This document shows, piece by piece, positions 52,934-61,553 of a stretch of DNA of 64,000 bases; position 1 is the stretch's first letter, and every line of letters begins with the position of its first letter. The notes below the pieces were generated by a model. That model was not told where the DNA came from. It did no database searches and was given only the letters and a program-made list of their open reading frames with translations. The DNA comes from Agreia sp. Leaf283 (GTDB taxonomy: Bacteria > Actinomycetota > Actinomycetes > Actinomycetales > Microbacteriaceae), in assembly GCF_001422485.1 (NCBI RefSeq), contig NZ_LMNF01000001.1:565900-629899 (forward strand), written 5' to 3'. Made by a program: the position numbers and the translations under genes.

Positions 52934-54472
52934 ATGACTCAGACCTCTCTCTCGCCCTCGAGCGTCGCCGACGCTGCGAAGGTCTCTTCACGCCGCTGGC
53001 TGACGCTCACCGTCGTCGCCCTCGCCCAGCTCATGGTCGTTCTCGACTCGACCGTCGTCAACATCGCCCTCCCCGCCGCCCAGGCCGACCTCGGCTTCAG
53101 CGACGGCGACCGCCAGTGGGTCGTCACGGCCTACTCCCTCGCCTTCGGAAGCCTGCTGCTGCTCGGTGGGCGCGTCTCCGACCTCATCGGCCGCAAGCGC
53201 ACCTTCATCATCGGCCTCATCGGATTCGCCGTCGCCTCGGCCCTCGGAGGAGCCGCCGAGAGCTTCGGAACCCTCGTCGCGGCCCGCGCGCTGCAGGGTG
53301 TGTTCGGCGCGTTGCTCGCCCCCACCGCCCTCGCGGTGCTCACCACCACTTTCACCATTCCGAAGGAGCGCGCCCGCGCGTTCGGAATCTTCGGCGCGAT
53401 CGCCGGCGCCGGTGGAGCCGTCGGCCTGCTGCTCGGCGGGTTCCTCACGGAGCGCTTCGACTGGCGCTGGAACCTCTACATCAACGTCTTCATCGCCATC
53501 ATCGGCGTGATCGGCGCGGCCGTCTACCTCTCGGAGTCGAAGCGCACGGGCCCCCGCCCGAAGCTCGACATCCCGGGCACCGTGCTCATCTCGGGCGGCC
53601 TCTTCGGCCTGGTCTACGGCTTCGCGAACGCCGAGACCGACGGCTGGGATTCCCCCCTCACCTGGGGCATGCTCGCCGGTGCAGCCGTGTTGCTGGTCGC
53701 CTTCGTCCTCTGGCAGCGGAGGGCGGCACACCCCCTGCTTCCGCTGAAGATCGTGCTCGACCGCAACCGCGGAGCGGCCTACGCCTCGGTGCTCATCGCG
53801 GGCGCCGGCATGTTCGGCATCTTCCTCTTCGTCACCTATTACCTGCAGGCCTCGTTGGGCTTCTCCCCCATCCAGACCGGCCTGTCGTTCCTGCCGATGA
53901 TCGCGATGCTCGTTCTGGCCGCCCAGCTCGGCACGAACCTCTTCGTTCCGCGCTTCGGCCCGAAGATCATGGTGCCCGCCGGAATGATCATCGCCACGAT
54001 CGCGATGGTCATGCTCACGCGGCTCGACCTCGACAGCAGCTACGCGGCCAACGTCCTGCCGGCGCTCATGATCATGGGCTTCGGCATGGGCACGATCATG
54101 CCCGCCTCGATGCAGACCGCCACCCTCGGCGTCGACCGCGAGTTCGCGGGCGTCGCGTCGGCGATGGTCAACACGAGCCAGCAGGTCGGAGGCTCGATCG
54201 GTGTGGCCCTGATGAACACGCTCGCCGCCACCGCGGCCGCCGACTACCTGGCGTCGAACGCCCCGGTCACCGCCGAGGTCGCCGCGAACGCCGCCATCGC
54301 CAGCTACGCCACCGCCTACTGGTGGGGTGCCGGCTTCTTCGCCTTCGGCGCCGTGGTCTCAGCCCTGCTGTTCCGCCGCCGTGGCCAGGGCCTGTCGCTG
54401 AGCCATGGGGCGGCACCCGCCGGGGCCGGCGCATCCGACTCGGCAGACGCCGTGCCGATGCCCGTGCACTAG
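52934..54472 (+). CDS. DHA2-family MFS drug exporter under TetR control
   Basis: 512 residues, 14 hydrophobic helices. VVLDSTVVNIALPAAQADLGFS is the helix 1 signature, GGRVSDLIGRKRTFIIG motif A and ARALQGVFGALLAPTALAVL the following helix. This is the EmrB/QacA/LfrA type multidrug exporter. No Shine-Dalgarno sequence lies at the right distance before the ATG, and a TATATG box is 8 bases upstream, so the message may be leaderless. The divergent TetR gene is the expected repressor. Confidence 0.93.
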   Translation: MTQTSLSPSSVADAAKVSSRRWLTLTVVALAQLMVVLDSTVVNIALPAAQADLGFSDGDRQWVVTAYSLAFGSLLLLGGRVSDLIGRKRTFIIGLIGFAVASALGGAAESFGTLVAARALQGVFGALLAPTALAVLTTTFTIPKERARAFGIFGAIAGAGGAVGLLLGGFLTERFDWRWNLYINVFIAIIGVIGAAVYLSESKRTGPRPKLDIPGTVLISGGLFGLVYGFANAETDGWDSPLTWGMLAGAAVLLVAFVLWQRRAAHPLLPLKIVLDRNRGAAYASVLIAGAGMFGIFLFVTYYLQASLGFSPIQTGLSFLPMIAMLVLAAQLGTNLFVPRFGPKIMVPAGMIIATIAMVMLTRLDLDSSYAANVLPALMIMGFGMGTIMPASMQTATLGVDREFAGVASAMVNTSQQVGGSIGVALMNTLAATAAADYLASNAPVTAEVAANAAIASYATAYWWGAGFFAFGAVVSALLFRRRGQGLSLSHGAAPAGAGASDSADAVPMPVH

Positions 54473-54504
54473 CCCCGCCCGCACCACCGTCGTTCGCGCC
54501 CGCT

Positions 54505-54544
54505 CGGCGCATCCGCTGCCCTTGGACCGGTGGCGGATGCGCCG
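54505..54544. terminator. Hairpin terminator between convergent genes
   Basis: CGGCGCATCCGC (54505-54516) pairs perfectly with GCGGATGCGCCG (54533-54544) with a 16-base loop. It is placed between the exporter (+) and the methyltransferase (-). Confidence 0.75.
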
Positions 54545-54575
54545 GCCGGGCGCAGACGTTTATACGCGCGGCGGC

Positions 54576-55454
54576 CTACGACGCCGACGCCACCACCACA
54601 GGCACGTCGGGCAGGCGGTCGCGCATCACCTGGATGGCCTCGGGGTTCTGGTCGACCAGCACGAACCGGCGCCCCAGGGCCTGGGCGACGGCGCCGGTCG
54701 TGCCGCTCCCGGCGAAGAAGTCGAGAACCCAGTCGCCCTCACGGCTCGATGCCTGCACTATGCGCCGCAGGATGCCCTCGGGCTTCTGGGTGGGATAGCC
54801 CGTCTTCTCGCGGCCGGTCGGCGACACGATCGTGTGCCACCACACATCGGTGGGCAGTTTGCCGCGGGCGACCTTCTCGGCCGTGACCAGCCCCGGAGCC
54901 ATGTACGGCTCGCGGTCGACGGTCGACGAGTCGAAGTAGTAGCGCGCCGGGTCTTTCACGTAGACGAGGATCGTGTCGTGCTTGGCGGGCCACCGACTCT
55001 TCGACTTGGCCCCGTAGTCGTAGGCCCAGATGATCTCGTTGAGAAAGCTCTCCCGGCCGAATAGCGCGTCGAGCAGCACTTTCGCGTAGTGCGCCTCGCG
55101 GTAGTCGAGGTGGAGATAAAGAGTTCCGTCAGGAGCGAGCAGCCGCCAGGCCTCGAGAAGTCGCGGCTCGATGAACTCCCAGTAGTTCTCGAACGCGTCG
55201 TCGTAGGCGAGCAGATCGCCTTTGATGCGTTCGTAGCTGCGGCCCTTGAACCCCGTGATCGACCCGACCCCCGCTGCGGTGCGGACCGACGTCGTGGACT
55301 GCCTCTTCTGCACCCGGCCCGTGTTGAATGGCGGGTCGAGGTAGATCAGCGTGAAGGTCTCGTCGGGCAGGCTCGCCAGAACGGGGAGATTGTCGCCCTG
55401 GATGACCCGGCTGACGCCCGAGACGGACGCCGGATCGATCGCATGGTCGGGCAT
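54576..55454 (-). CDS. Beta-class DNA methyltransferase (orphan)
   Basis: 292 residues. Motif IV, LDPPFNTG (Asp40-Pro-Pro-Phe), precedes motif I, LDFFAGSGTTG near residue 245, the order of beta-class amino-methyltransferases (N6-adenine or N4-cytosine). YREAHYAKVLLDALFG and TGYPTQKPEGILRRIV are also typical. No restriction gene is adjacent, so this is an orphan enzyme that may act in epigenetic control or be a relic. Target sequence unknown. The exact start is the ATG at 55454. Confidence 0.92.
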   Translation of the reverse strand: MPDHAIDPASVSGVSRVIQGDNLPVLASLPDETFTLIYLDPPFNTGRVQKRQSTTSVRTAAGVGSITGFKGRSYERIKGDLLAYDDAFENYWEFIEPRLLEAWRLLAPDGTLYLHLDYREAHYAKVLLDALFGRESFLNEIIWAYDYGAKSKSRWPAKHDTILVYVKDPARYYFDSSTVDREPYMAPGLVTAEKVARGKLPTDVWWHTIVSPTGREKTGYPTQKPEGILRRIVQASSREGDWVLDFFAGSGTTGAVAQALGRRFVLVDQNPEAIQVMRDRLPDVPVVVASAS

Positions 55455-55497
55455 CCTGCAATTGTGGCAGGTCTGGAGTGGGCGTATCGTTCGTTGA

Positions 55498-55782
55498 ATG
55501 CAGAGCCGCGAAGTGCGCCACGAGCCCGATGCCAGCCGCTACACCCTCTGGGTTGACGATGAACAGGTCGGACTCGCCGACTACGAACTGCGGGGCGACG
55601 CCATCGCGATCACCCACACCGAGATCGATCCGAGCAAGCAGCACGGCGGGCTCGGCAGCGTTCTCGTGCAGGGCGTGCTCGACCAGATCGCCGAGGGAAC
55701 GCAGCGCGTGATTCCGGCCTGCCCCTTCGTGGCGACCTACATCGACAACCACGAGGAATACCGGCCGCTCACGACCCGGTGA
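55498..55782 (+). CDS. Small GNAT N-acetyltransferase (YjdJ-like)
   Basis: 94 residues. The single GNAT_2 domain is recognised from YTLWVDDEQVGLADYELRGDAIAITHTEI then KQHGGLGSVLVQGVLDQIAE, with the acetyl-CoA loop QHGGLGS, and VIPACPFVATYIDNHEEY. Such proteins are short acetyltransferases of unknown target. It is divergent from the DNA methyltransferase with 43 bases between starts. Confidence 0.87.
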   Translation: MQSREVRHEPDASRYTLWVDDEQVGLADYELRGDAIAITHTEIDPSKQHGGLGSVLVQGVLDQIAEGTQRVIPACPFVATYIDNHEEYRPLTTR

Positions 55783-55803
55783 GCTGTTCGTCGACCGCTC
55801 TGC

Positions 55804-56853
55804 CTAGGGAACGCGGGCGATCCACTCCGGCGTGCTGAACTTGGTGCGCACCAGCTCTTCGGCCTTGGCGTACTCGTCGTCGGTGATGTCGCCGGGGGTC
55901 GCCCCGTAGAGGCCGGTGAAGGTGGCGATCATCTTGTCGATGATCTCGGCCCGCGACAGACCCGTCTGGCTGCGCAGGGGGTCGACGCGCTTCGCTGCCG
56001 ACTTGGTGCCCTTGTCGCTCATCTTCTCGCGGCCGATGCGCAGCACCTGCACCATCTTCTCGCCATCCATGTCGTAGCTCATGGTGACGTGGTGAACGAC
56101 GGCGCCGTTGCCGAGTCTCTTCTGGGCCGCTCCGCCGATCTTGCCCGTGGGGCTCGTGATGTCGTTCAGCGGCGCGTAGTGCGCGTCGATGCCGAGCGAC
56201 TTCAGGGCGATGATGACCCACTCGTCGAGGAAGGCGTAGGAATCGGCGAAGGTCATCCCCGAGACGAGGGCGGCGGGAACGTAGATCGAATAGGTGATGA
56301 CCGACCCGGCCTCCATGAACATCGCGCCACCGCCCGAGATGCGTCGGACCACATCGAATCCGTACTTCGCCGCGTTCTCGAGGTCGACCTCGTTCTTCAG
56401 CGACTGGAAGCTGCCGATCACAACTGCCGGCGACTCCCACTCCCAGATGCGCATCGTGGGCTGTCGACGCCCCTCGCCCACCTCGACCGCGAGCACCTCG
56501 TCGAGAGCCATCTGCTCGACCGGCGGAACGGCCTTCGAGTGGATGACCTGCCAGTCGTAGTCGCGCCATCCGGTGGCCTTCGCGAGCGAGCGGCGCACGG
56601 CGACCGCCACGGCCTCGGGGCTGAAGCCGAGCAGCTGCGCCCCCTCGGGCAGCGCCGCCTTGACGGCGGCCGCGATCGTGGCCGCATCGCTCTCGACCGG
56701 CAGGCCCTCGACAGCCGCGTTGATCAGCGGGAGAGCGTCGTCGGGCTCGAGGAAGAAGTCACCCGCCAGTCGGAAGTTCGCGATGCGACCATCGACCTGG
56801 TCGAGGTCGACGACCACGAGTTTGCCGCCGGGAACCTTGTACTCACCATGCAT
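55804..56853 (-). CDS. lplA: Lipoate-protein ligase family protein
   Basis: 349 residues. An N-terminal accessory region of about 100 residues (MHGEYKVPGGKLVVVDLDQV) corresponds to the small domain that is separate or C-terminal in other LplA enzymes. The ligase core has MRIWEWESPAVVIGSFQSLKNE, RRISGGGAMFMEAGSVITYS and KIGGAAQKRLGNGAVVHHVT, with the lysine that activates lipoate. It attaches lipoate (or octanoate) to E2 and GcvH proteins. Confidence 0.9.
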   Translation of the reverse strand: MHGEYKVPGGKLVVVDLDQVDGRIANFRLAGDFFLEPDDALPLINAAVEGLPVESDAATIAAAVKAALPEGAQLLGFSPEAVAVAVRRSLAKATGWRDYDWQVIHSKAVPPVEQMALDEVLAVEVGEGRRQPTMRIWEWESPAVVIGSFQSLKNEVDLENAAKYGFDVVRRISGGGAMFMEAGSVITYSIYVPAALVSGMTFADSYAFLDEWVIIALKSLGIDAHYAPLNDITSPTGKIGGAAQKRLGNGAVVHHVTMSYDMDGEKMVQVLRIGREKMSDKGTKSAAKRVDPLRSQTGLSRAEIIDKMIATFTGLYGATPGDITDDEYAKAEELVRTKFSTPEWIARVP

Positions 56854-56876
56854 GCAGCCAGCCTACGCCGCGCTGA

Positions 56877-57722
56877 TCACTGCGCCGTATGGTGCTCGAG
56901 CCAGTCGACGAGGCGGTCGGCCACGTCGGCACGGTTCGTCTCGTTGAAGACCTCGTGCCGGGCATCCGGAAACACCACGACCTCGACGTCGGCGAGCTTC
57001 GAGCGCTGCGTATAGGCCTTGGCCAGCCGGCGCATGCTGGCGGTTCCGCCCAGGATGTCGTCGGAGCCTCCCATGATCAGCACCGGCAGATCGCGCCGGA
57101 TGCGACGAGAGGGCACGCCGAACAGTCGCAGCCCGTCGCGCACGCCGAGCTCCTTCAGCGCCTTCGCCTCGAACATGTACGCGTCGTCGGCGGCCTTCTG
57201 CTGCATGGCCACGTCGCGACTCAGCCATTCGAACCCCGTGCCCCGGCCACGGGCCGGGCGGTGACGCCGCGTCAGGTCGCCGCCATCCATCGACCCCGGC
57301 ATCCGCAATGCCGTGCCCGTGAGCACGACGCCGTCGAACACCGTCGACCGGCTGTTGACGACCCGCTGCAGCAGCAGCGACCCGAGGCTGTGGCCGAGGG
57401 CCACGAGGGGAACGCCGGGCACCTCGTCGCGCAGCAGCCGGGTGAAGCGCAGGATGTCGGACTCGGCCGTGCGCACGCCGTCGGGGCCCATGCGATGGCC
57501 GGGTTGCGTCTCTCCGCCGGGCAGCCGCGCCGTCTCGCCGTGGCCGCGCAGGTCGTGCGCGTAGACGGCGTATCCGGATGCGTTCAGCCGGCCGGCGAGT
57601 TCGGCGTACCGCCCCGAGTGCTCGCCGAGGCCGTGCACGATCTGCACGATGCCGCGCGGGTTCTCGATGGGCCAGGCGGAGTAGTGGATCGCGACGCCGT
57701 GGTCGCTGAGAAACTGGGGCAC
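56877..57722 (-). CDS. Alpha/beta hydrolase (monoacylglycerol lipase-like)
   Basis: 281 residues. VQIVHGLGEHSGRY is the HG oxyanion strand, ALGHSLGSLLLQ the nucleophile elbow (Ser), and VEVVVFPDARHEVFNE the His region. It fits the serine-aminopeptidase S33/monoglyceride-lipase group. It cleaves esters, with lysophospholipid or monoglyceride as guesses. Two bases are TA-rich near the end, otherwise ordinary. Confidence 0.9.
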   Translation of the reverse strand: MPQFLSDHGVAIHYSAWPIENPRGIVQIVHGLGEHSGRYAELAGRLNASGYAVYAHDLRGHGETARLPGGETQPGHRMGPDGVRTAESDILRFTRLLRDEVPGVPLVALGHSLGSLLLQRVVNSRSTVFDGVVLTGTALRMPGSMDGGDLTRRHRPARGRGTGFEWLSRDVAMQQKAADDAYMFEAKALKELGVRDGLRLFGVPSRRIRRDLPVLIMGGSDDILGGTASMRRLAKAYTQRSKLADVEVVVFPDARHEVFNETNRADVADRLVDWLEHHTAQ

Positions 57723-57737
57723 GTGCCCATTGTGTCG

Positions 57738-57825
57738 CCGTTCCCTGAGCTTGTCGAAGGGAACCCGTGTCGCCGTTCCCTGAGCTTGTCGAAGGGAAGG
57801 CGCCCTTCGACGGGCTCAGGGAACG
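57738..57825. repeat. REP cluster with inverted pair
   Basis: Reverse REP units at 57738-57761 and 57773-57796 carry a T variant (GAGCTTGTCG). A forward unit lies at 57803-57825 and a truncated one follows. The second and third units make an inverted repeat that could fold as a terminator hairpin for the transglutaminase operon (stop at 57848). Confidence 0.88.
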
Positions 57826-57847
57826 ACCGGCTCAGGGAACGACGCGC

Positions 57848-58693
57848 TCAGCTCTCGCGGGTGATCTCCACGGTCACGAAGAGGCTCGACCCGAAAGGTC
57901 CGGCGTAGACGCCGCGCAGCGGGGCAACATCGTTGTAGTCGCGGCCGCGGCCCACCGTCACGTGGCGGTCTCCGATGTCGATCGAGTTCGTGGGATCGAA
58001 GCCGCGCCAGTCGCCGCAGTACCACTCGACCCAGGCGTGCGACTCCCCCGCGACCGTCTCGCCGATCTCGGCGTTCGGCTTCGGGTGCAGGTAGCCCGAG
58101 ACGTAGCGTGCGGGGATTCCGACCGAGCGCAGCGCACCGAGCGCGATGTGCGCGATGTCCTGGCAGACGCCGCGCTTGTCTGCCCAGGAGTCCTTGGCCG
58201 TGGAGTGCACGTGGGTGACACCCTGCACGTACTGCATCTGGTCGCCGATCGCCGAGCAGATCTCGAGGGCGGCCTCGCACGGGCTGTCGTAGCGCGATGC
58301 GATCTCGTTGGCGAGCTCGACGATGTCGTCGGCCGGGTCGGTCAGGCGGGTCTGCTTCGAATGCTCGACGTACGAGGTGGCCTTGGCGGCCGCGTCGGCG
58401 AGCGACTCCCAGCCGACCTTGTGCGGCTGGTGCGCACGCGGACGCACCTCGACGAGGCTGTTCGCCGTGAGTGACAGCTCCTTGTGCGGGGTCAGCACCT
58501 CGAAGCTCGAGACCCGGGTGCCCCAGTAGTCGAGGTAGTTGTGGTTGCTCGACACGGGCGCGATCTCGAGGTTGGAGTACAGCACGAACTGGTCGGAGCT
58601 CGACACGGGCAGCATGCGCGCCTCGTTGTACGAGGCCGCCACCTCGCCCTCGTAGCGGTAACCGGTGACGTGCCGGATGCGAAGCCGGTTCAT
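57848..58693 (-). CDS. Transglutaminase-like protein
   Basis: 281 residues starting at ATG 58693. RIRHVTGYRYEGEVAASYNE is the bacterial transglutaminase N domain. The core has SWADKRGVCQDIAHIALGALRS (catalytic Cys), GESHAWVEWYCGDWRGFDPTNS (His and Asp), a complete Cys-His-Asp triad. It probably cleaves or forms amide bonds on peptides. The start overlaps the alpha-E gene stop (ATGA), so it is the last gene of a three-gene operon. Confidence 0.92.
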   Translation of the reverse strand: MNRLRIRHVTGYRYEGEVAASYNEARMLPVSSSDQFVLYSNLEIAPVSSNHNYLDYWGTRVSSFEVLTPHKELSLTANSLVEVRPRAHQPHKVGWESLADAAAKATSYVEHSKQTRLTDPADDIVELANEIASRYDSPCEAALEICSAIGDQMQYVQGVTHVHSTAKDSWADKRGVCQDIAHIALGALRSVGIPARYVSGYLHPKPNAEIGETVAGESHAWVEWYCGDWRGFDPTNSIDIGDRHVTVGRGRDYNDVAPLRGVYAGPFGSSLFVTVEITRES

Positions 58694-59622
58694 GTGTTCT
58701 CTCCCGTCCAGGAAGGGGCGGCGTTGGTGGGGAAGTAGCGCTGCCGGATCGCCTCGGATGCCGTCGATGTCGCATCCTGCACGCTGTCCATGTGCTTCGG
58801 CAGCTCGTGCAGGATGTCCATGATCGGGCGGTACTCGAGCTGGCTGCGGATCTGGCCGAGCAGTCGCTGCGCCCTGTCGGTGACGCCGACCCGGTCGTTG
58901 CGGGGTTCGATCGCGCGCAGCGACTCCTCCGCCCGCGAGACCGAGAAGATGATCGACCGCGGGAACAGCCGGTCGAGCAGCAAGAACTCGGCCGCGTTGC
59001 GCGCCGACGGCACGCCCCGGTAGGTGCGCAGATAGGTCTCGTAGGCGCCGCACGATCGCAGAATGGTCGTCCAGCTCGGGCCGGATGCCTCGGTGAGGCT
59101 TCTCGTCGCCAGCAGGCGAGCCGTCATGTCGGCCTGCTCGAGCGAACGACCGAGGTTGAAGAAGTGCCAGGCCTCGTCGCGGCTCGTGCCGGACTCGACG
59201 ATGCCCACCGCGAGCGCCGCGCGTTCGCGCACCCAGCCGAAGAACTCGTGGGTCTTCTCGCCCGCGATCTTGCGCGGCATCTTCGCCCGGGTCGTGTTGA
59301 GGCACTCCCACAGCTCGGTCGACACGATCTCGCGCGCCCGACGGGCGTTCTCGCGGGCTGCTCCGAGCGAATAGGCGATGGATGCGGGATGCGTGCGGTC
59401 TACCGCGAGGGTCGCGAGCACGTCCTGTCGCGTGAGTTCACGCTCGGGTCCGGGGACCTCGCTGCCCATGAGGGCGAGGAGCGAGCGACAGGCGAGGTCC
59501 TCCTCGATCCACGGGTCTTCGAGCAGGAGCTGCAGGTGCACGTCGAGGATGCGGGCGGTGCCGTCGCTGCGCTCGATGTAGCGCCCGATCCAGAAGAGGC
59601 TCTCGGCGATGCGGCTCAGCAT
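58690..59622 (-). CDS. Alpha-E domain protein (DUF403)
   Basis: 310 residues behind GAAGGAG. MLSRIAESLFWIGRYIERSD is the diagnostic start. The body is all helical with AWHFFNLGRSLEQADMTARLLA and SCGAYETYLRTYRG. Alpha-E proteins of unknown biochemistry always travel with a circularly permuted ATP-grasp and often a transglutaminase. It overlaps the ATP-grasp stop by 7 bases and the transglutaminase start by 4. Confidence 0.92.
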   Translation of the reverse strand: MLSRIAESLFWIGRYIERSDGTARILDVHLQLLLEDPWIEEDLACRSLLALMGSEVPGPERELTRQDVLATLAVDRTHPASIAYSLGAARENARRAREIVSTELWECLNTTRAKMPRKIAGEKTHEFFGWVRERAALAVGIVESGTSRDEAWHFFNLGRSLEQADMTARLLATRSLTEASGPSWTTILRSCGAYETYLRTYRGVPSARNAAEFLLLDRLFPRSIIFSVSRAEESLRAIEPRNDRVGVTDRAQRLLGQIRSQLEYRPIMDILHELPKHMDSVQDATSTASEAIRQRYFPTNAAPSWTGENT

Positions 59623-61466
59623 GCGTCTTCTCCTTCGCTCCGCTCGTCGAGCCTGGTTTCCTTCGACAGGCTCAGGGAACGGAGACTCCGTTCGTCGAGC
59701 CTGTCGAGACGGGCTCCCTTCGACAGGCTCAGGGAACGGAGACCCCGCTCGTCGAGCCTGTCGAGACGGGCTCCCTTCGACAGGCTCAGGGAACGGACGG
59801 TCGGCAAGGGCGGGTGCCCCGGGCTCCAGCGCGCCTGCTGCTGCTGTTGCTGCTGGTCGTTGTTGGGCTTGTCCTGAGGAGAGTGGTCGACCGCGTGCTT
59901 GCCCACGATCGGAATCGACTGCGTGTTCGCCGCCTGGTCGGCCACCAGGCCCTGGATGTTGCGGGCCGAGGACTCCTGGAAGAAATCGGGCTCGAGGCCG
60001 ATGACCCACGTGTCCTTCGATCCGCCGCCCTGGCTCGAGTTCACGACGAGCTCGCCCTCGGGAAGCGCCACCCGCGTGAGCCCGCCGGGCAGAACCCAGA
60101 TGTCGCTGCCGTCGTTGACGGCGAACGGCCGCAGGTCTGCGTGACGCGGCCGCATCCCGTCTTCGACCAGCGTGGGGATCGTCGAGAGCTGCACGACCGG
60201 CTGCGCGATCCAGCCACGCGGGTCTTCGAGCAGCCGCTTGCGCAGCGTCTCGAGCTCGGTTTTGGATGCCGCCGGCCCGACAACGAGGCCCTTGCCGCCC
60301 GATCCGTCGACGGGCTTCACGACGAGTTCGTCGAGGCGGTCGAGCACCTCCTCGAGCGAGGCCGGGTCTTCGAGGCGCCACGTGTCGACGTTGGGGATGA
60401 TCGGCTTCTCGCCCAGGTAGTACTGGATGAGGTCGGGCAGGTAGGTGTAGACGAGCTTGTCGTCTGCCACACCGTTGCCGACCGCGTTGGCGATGGTCAC
60501 GTTCCCGAGCCGCGCGGCCATCATGATGCCGGGCGAGCCCAGCTGGCTGTCGGCGCGGAACTGCAGCGGGTCGAGGTACTCGTCGTCGACCCGGCGATAG
60601 ATCACGTCGACGCGCATCGGACCGGCCGTGGTGCGCATCCAGACCCTGCCGCCCGAGCAGAACAGGTCGCGGCCCTCGACGAGCTCGACGCCCATGAGTC
60701 GTGCCAGCAGCGTGTGCTCGAAGTAGGCGGAGTTGTAGACGCCGGGGGTGAGCACGACCACGTTCGGGTCGTCGACGCCGGCGGGCGCCGAGGCGCGCAG
60801 GGCCTGCAGCAGCTTGTTGGGGTAGTCGCCGACGGGGCGCACGCGCATGCTCACGAAGAGTTCGGGCAGCGTCTGCGCCATGACCCGGCGATTGGAGATG
60901 ACGTAGCTGACGCCCGACGGAACACGAACGTTGTCTTCGAGCACCCGCCAGGCGCCCTTCTCATCGCGGATCAGGTCGATGCCCGACACCTGGATGCGCA
61001 CGTTGTTGGCCGAGACGATGCCCGCAGCCTGGCGGTGGAAATGGCTCGACGAGCTGATCAGGCCGGCCGGGATGACTCCGTCGCGCACCGCGTGCTGGGG
61101 GCCGTAGATGTCGGCGAGAAAGGCCTCGAGAGCGCGCACGCGCTGCTTGATTCCGGCCTCGACGGTCACCCACTCCTTCTGCTCGATCACCCTCGGAACG
61201 GCGTCGAGGGGGAAGGGCCGCTCCTCGCCCGCGAAGTCGAACGTCACGCCCTGGGCGAGGTAGGAACTGGCCAGGGCGTCGGTGCGCCCGCGCAGTTCCT
61301 CCTGCGTCATGCGGGCCAGCGCCTGGTACACGTCTTTATAGGCGGCGCGCGCCTCGACGGGGGCCAGAGAGCTGGGTTCGGGGAACATCTCGTCCCAGGC
61401 ACTCGCGGACCCTCGCGACGAACGGGGGGTGAGTGTGGCGCCGTAGCCGGCGAACAGGTCAACCAT
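59616..61466 (-). CDS. Circularly permuted ATP-grasp peptide-ligase-like protein
   Basis: 616 residues, about 120 longer than typical. The conserved part (1 to about 520) has VTFDFAGEERPFPLDAVPRV, VSGIDLIRDEKGAWRVLEDN (metal and ATP), VVVLTPGVYNSAYFEH, ELVEGRDLFCSGGRVWMRTT, ANAVGNGVADDKLVYTYLPD, DELVVKPVDGSGGKGLVVGP and ALPEGELVVNSSQGGGSKDT. It is predicted to ligate amino acids or peptides. The C-terminal tail after poly-Gln (residue about 545 to 616) is [17 protein letters not shown] in about three repeats, translated from a REP-based repeat. The last codons overlap the alpha-E start. Confidence 0.92.
   Translation of the reverse strand: MVDLFAGYGATLTPRSSRGSASAWDEMFPEPSSLAPVEARAAYKDVYQALARMTQEELRGRTDALASSYLAQGVTFDFAGEERPFPLDAVPRVIEQKEWVTVEAGIKQRVRALEAFLADIYGPQHAVRDGVIPAGLISSSSHFHRQAAGIVSANNVRIQVSGIDLIRDEKGAWRVLEDNVRVPSGVSYVISNRRVMAQTLPELFVSMRVRPVGDYPNKLLQALRASAPAGVDDPNVVVLTPGVYNSAYFEHTLLARLMGVELVEGRDLFCSGGRVWMRTTAGPMRVDVIYRRVDDEYLDPLQFRADSQLGSPGIMMAARLGNVTIANAVGNGVADDKLVYTYLPDLIQYYLGEKPIIPNVDTWRLEDPASLEEVLDRLDELVVKPVDGSGGKGLVVGPAASKTELETLRKRLLEDPRGWIAQPVVQLSTIPTLVEDGMRPRHADLRPFAVNDGSDIWVLPGGLTRVALPEGELVVNSSQGGGSKDTWVIGLEPDFFQESSARNIQGLVADQAANTQSIPIVGKHAVDHSPQDKPNNDQQQQQQQARWSPGHPPLPTVRSLSLSKGARLDRLDERGLRSLSLSKGARLDRLDERSLRSLSLSKETRLDERSEGEDAC
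59644..59800 (+). repeat. REP-based repeat (57-bp spacing) inside the ATP-grasp gene
   Basis: Forward REP units at 59659-59682, 59716-59739 and 59773-59796 are exactly 57 bp apart. Each is paired with a flanking TCGTCGAGCCTG block at 59644, 59692 and 59749. The 57-bp period is 19 codons, so the frame is kept. Confidence 0.95.
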
Positions 61467-61526
61467 GACCCGAGCCTAGTGCGGCGTTGTTGCCGGGGTG
61501 TTTCGGACCTTCCTGAGCCTTACTCC

Positions 61527-61550
61527 CGCTCCCTGAGCCTGTCGAAGGGG
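61527..61550 (-). repeat. Single reverse REP unit
   Basis: CGCTCCCTGAGCCTGTCGAAG plus GGG lies between the esterase stop (61554) and the ATP-grasp start (61466). An additional partial copy (TTCCTGAGCCTT) precedes it. Confidence 0.88.
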
Positions 61551-61553
61551 AAC

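Noticed and set aside
57848-61466. Anbu proteasome locus
   Set aside because: Only the three partner-type genes are present. No proteasome-subunit-like gene is visible in the window.
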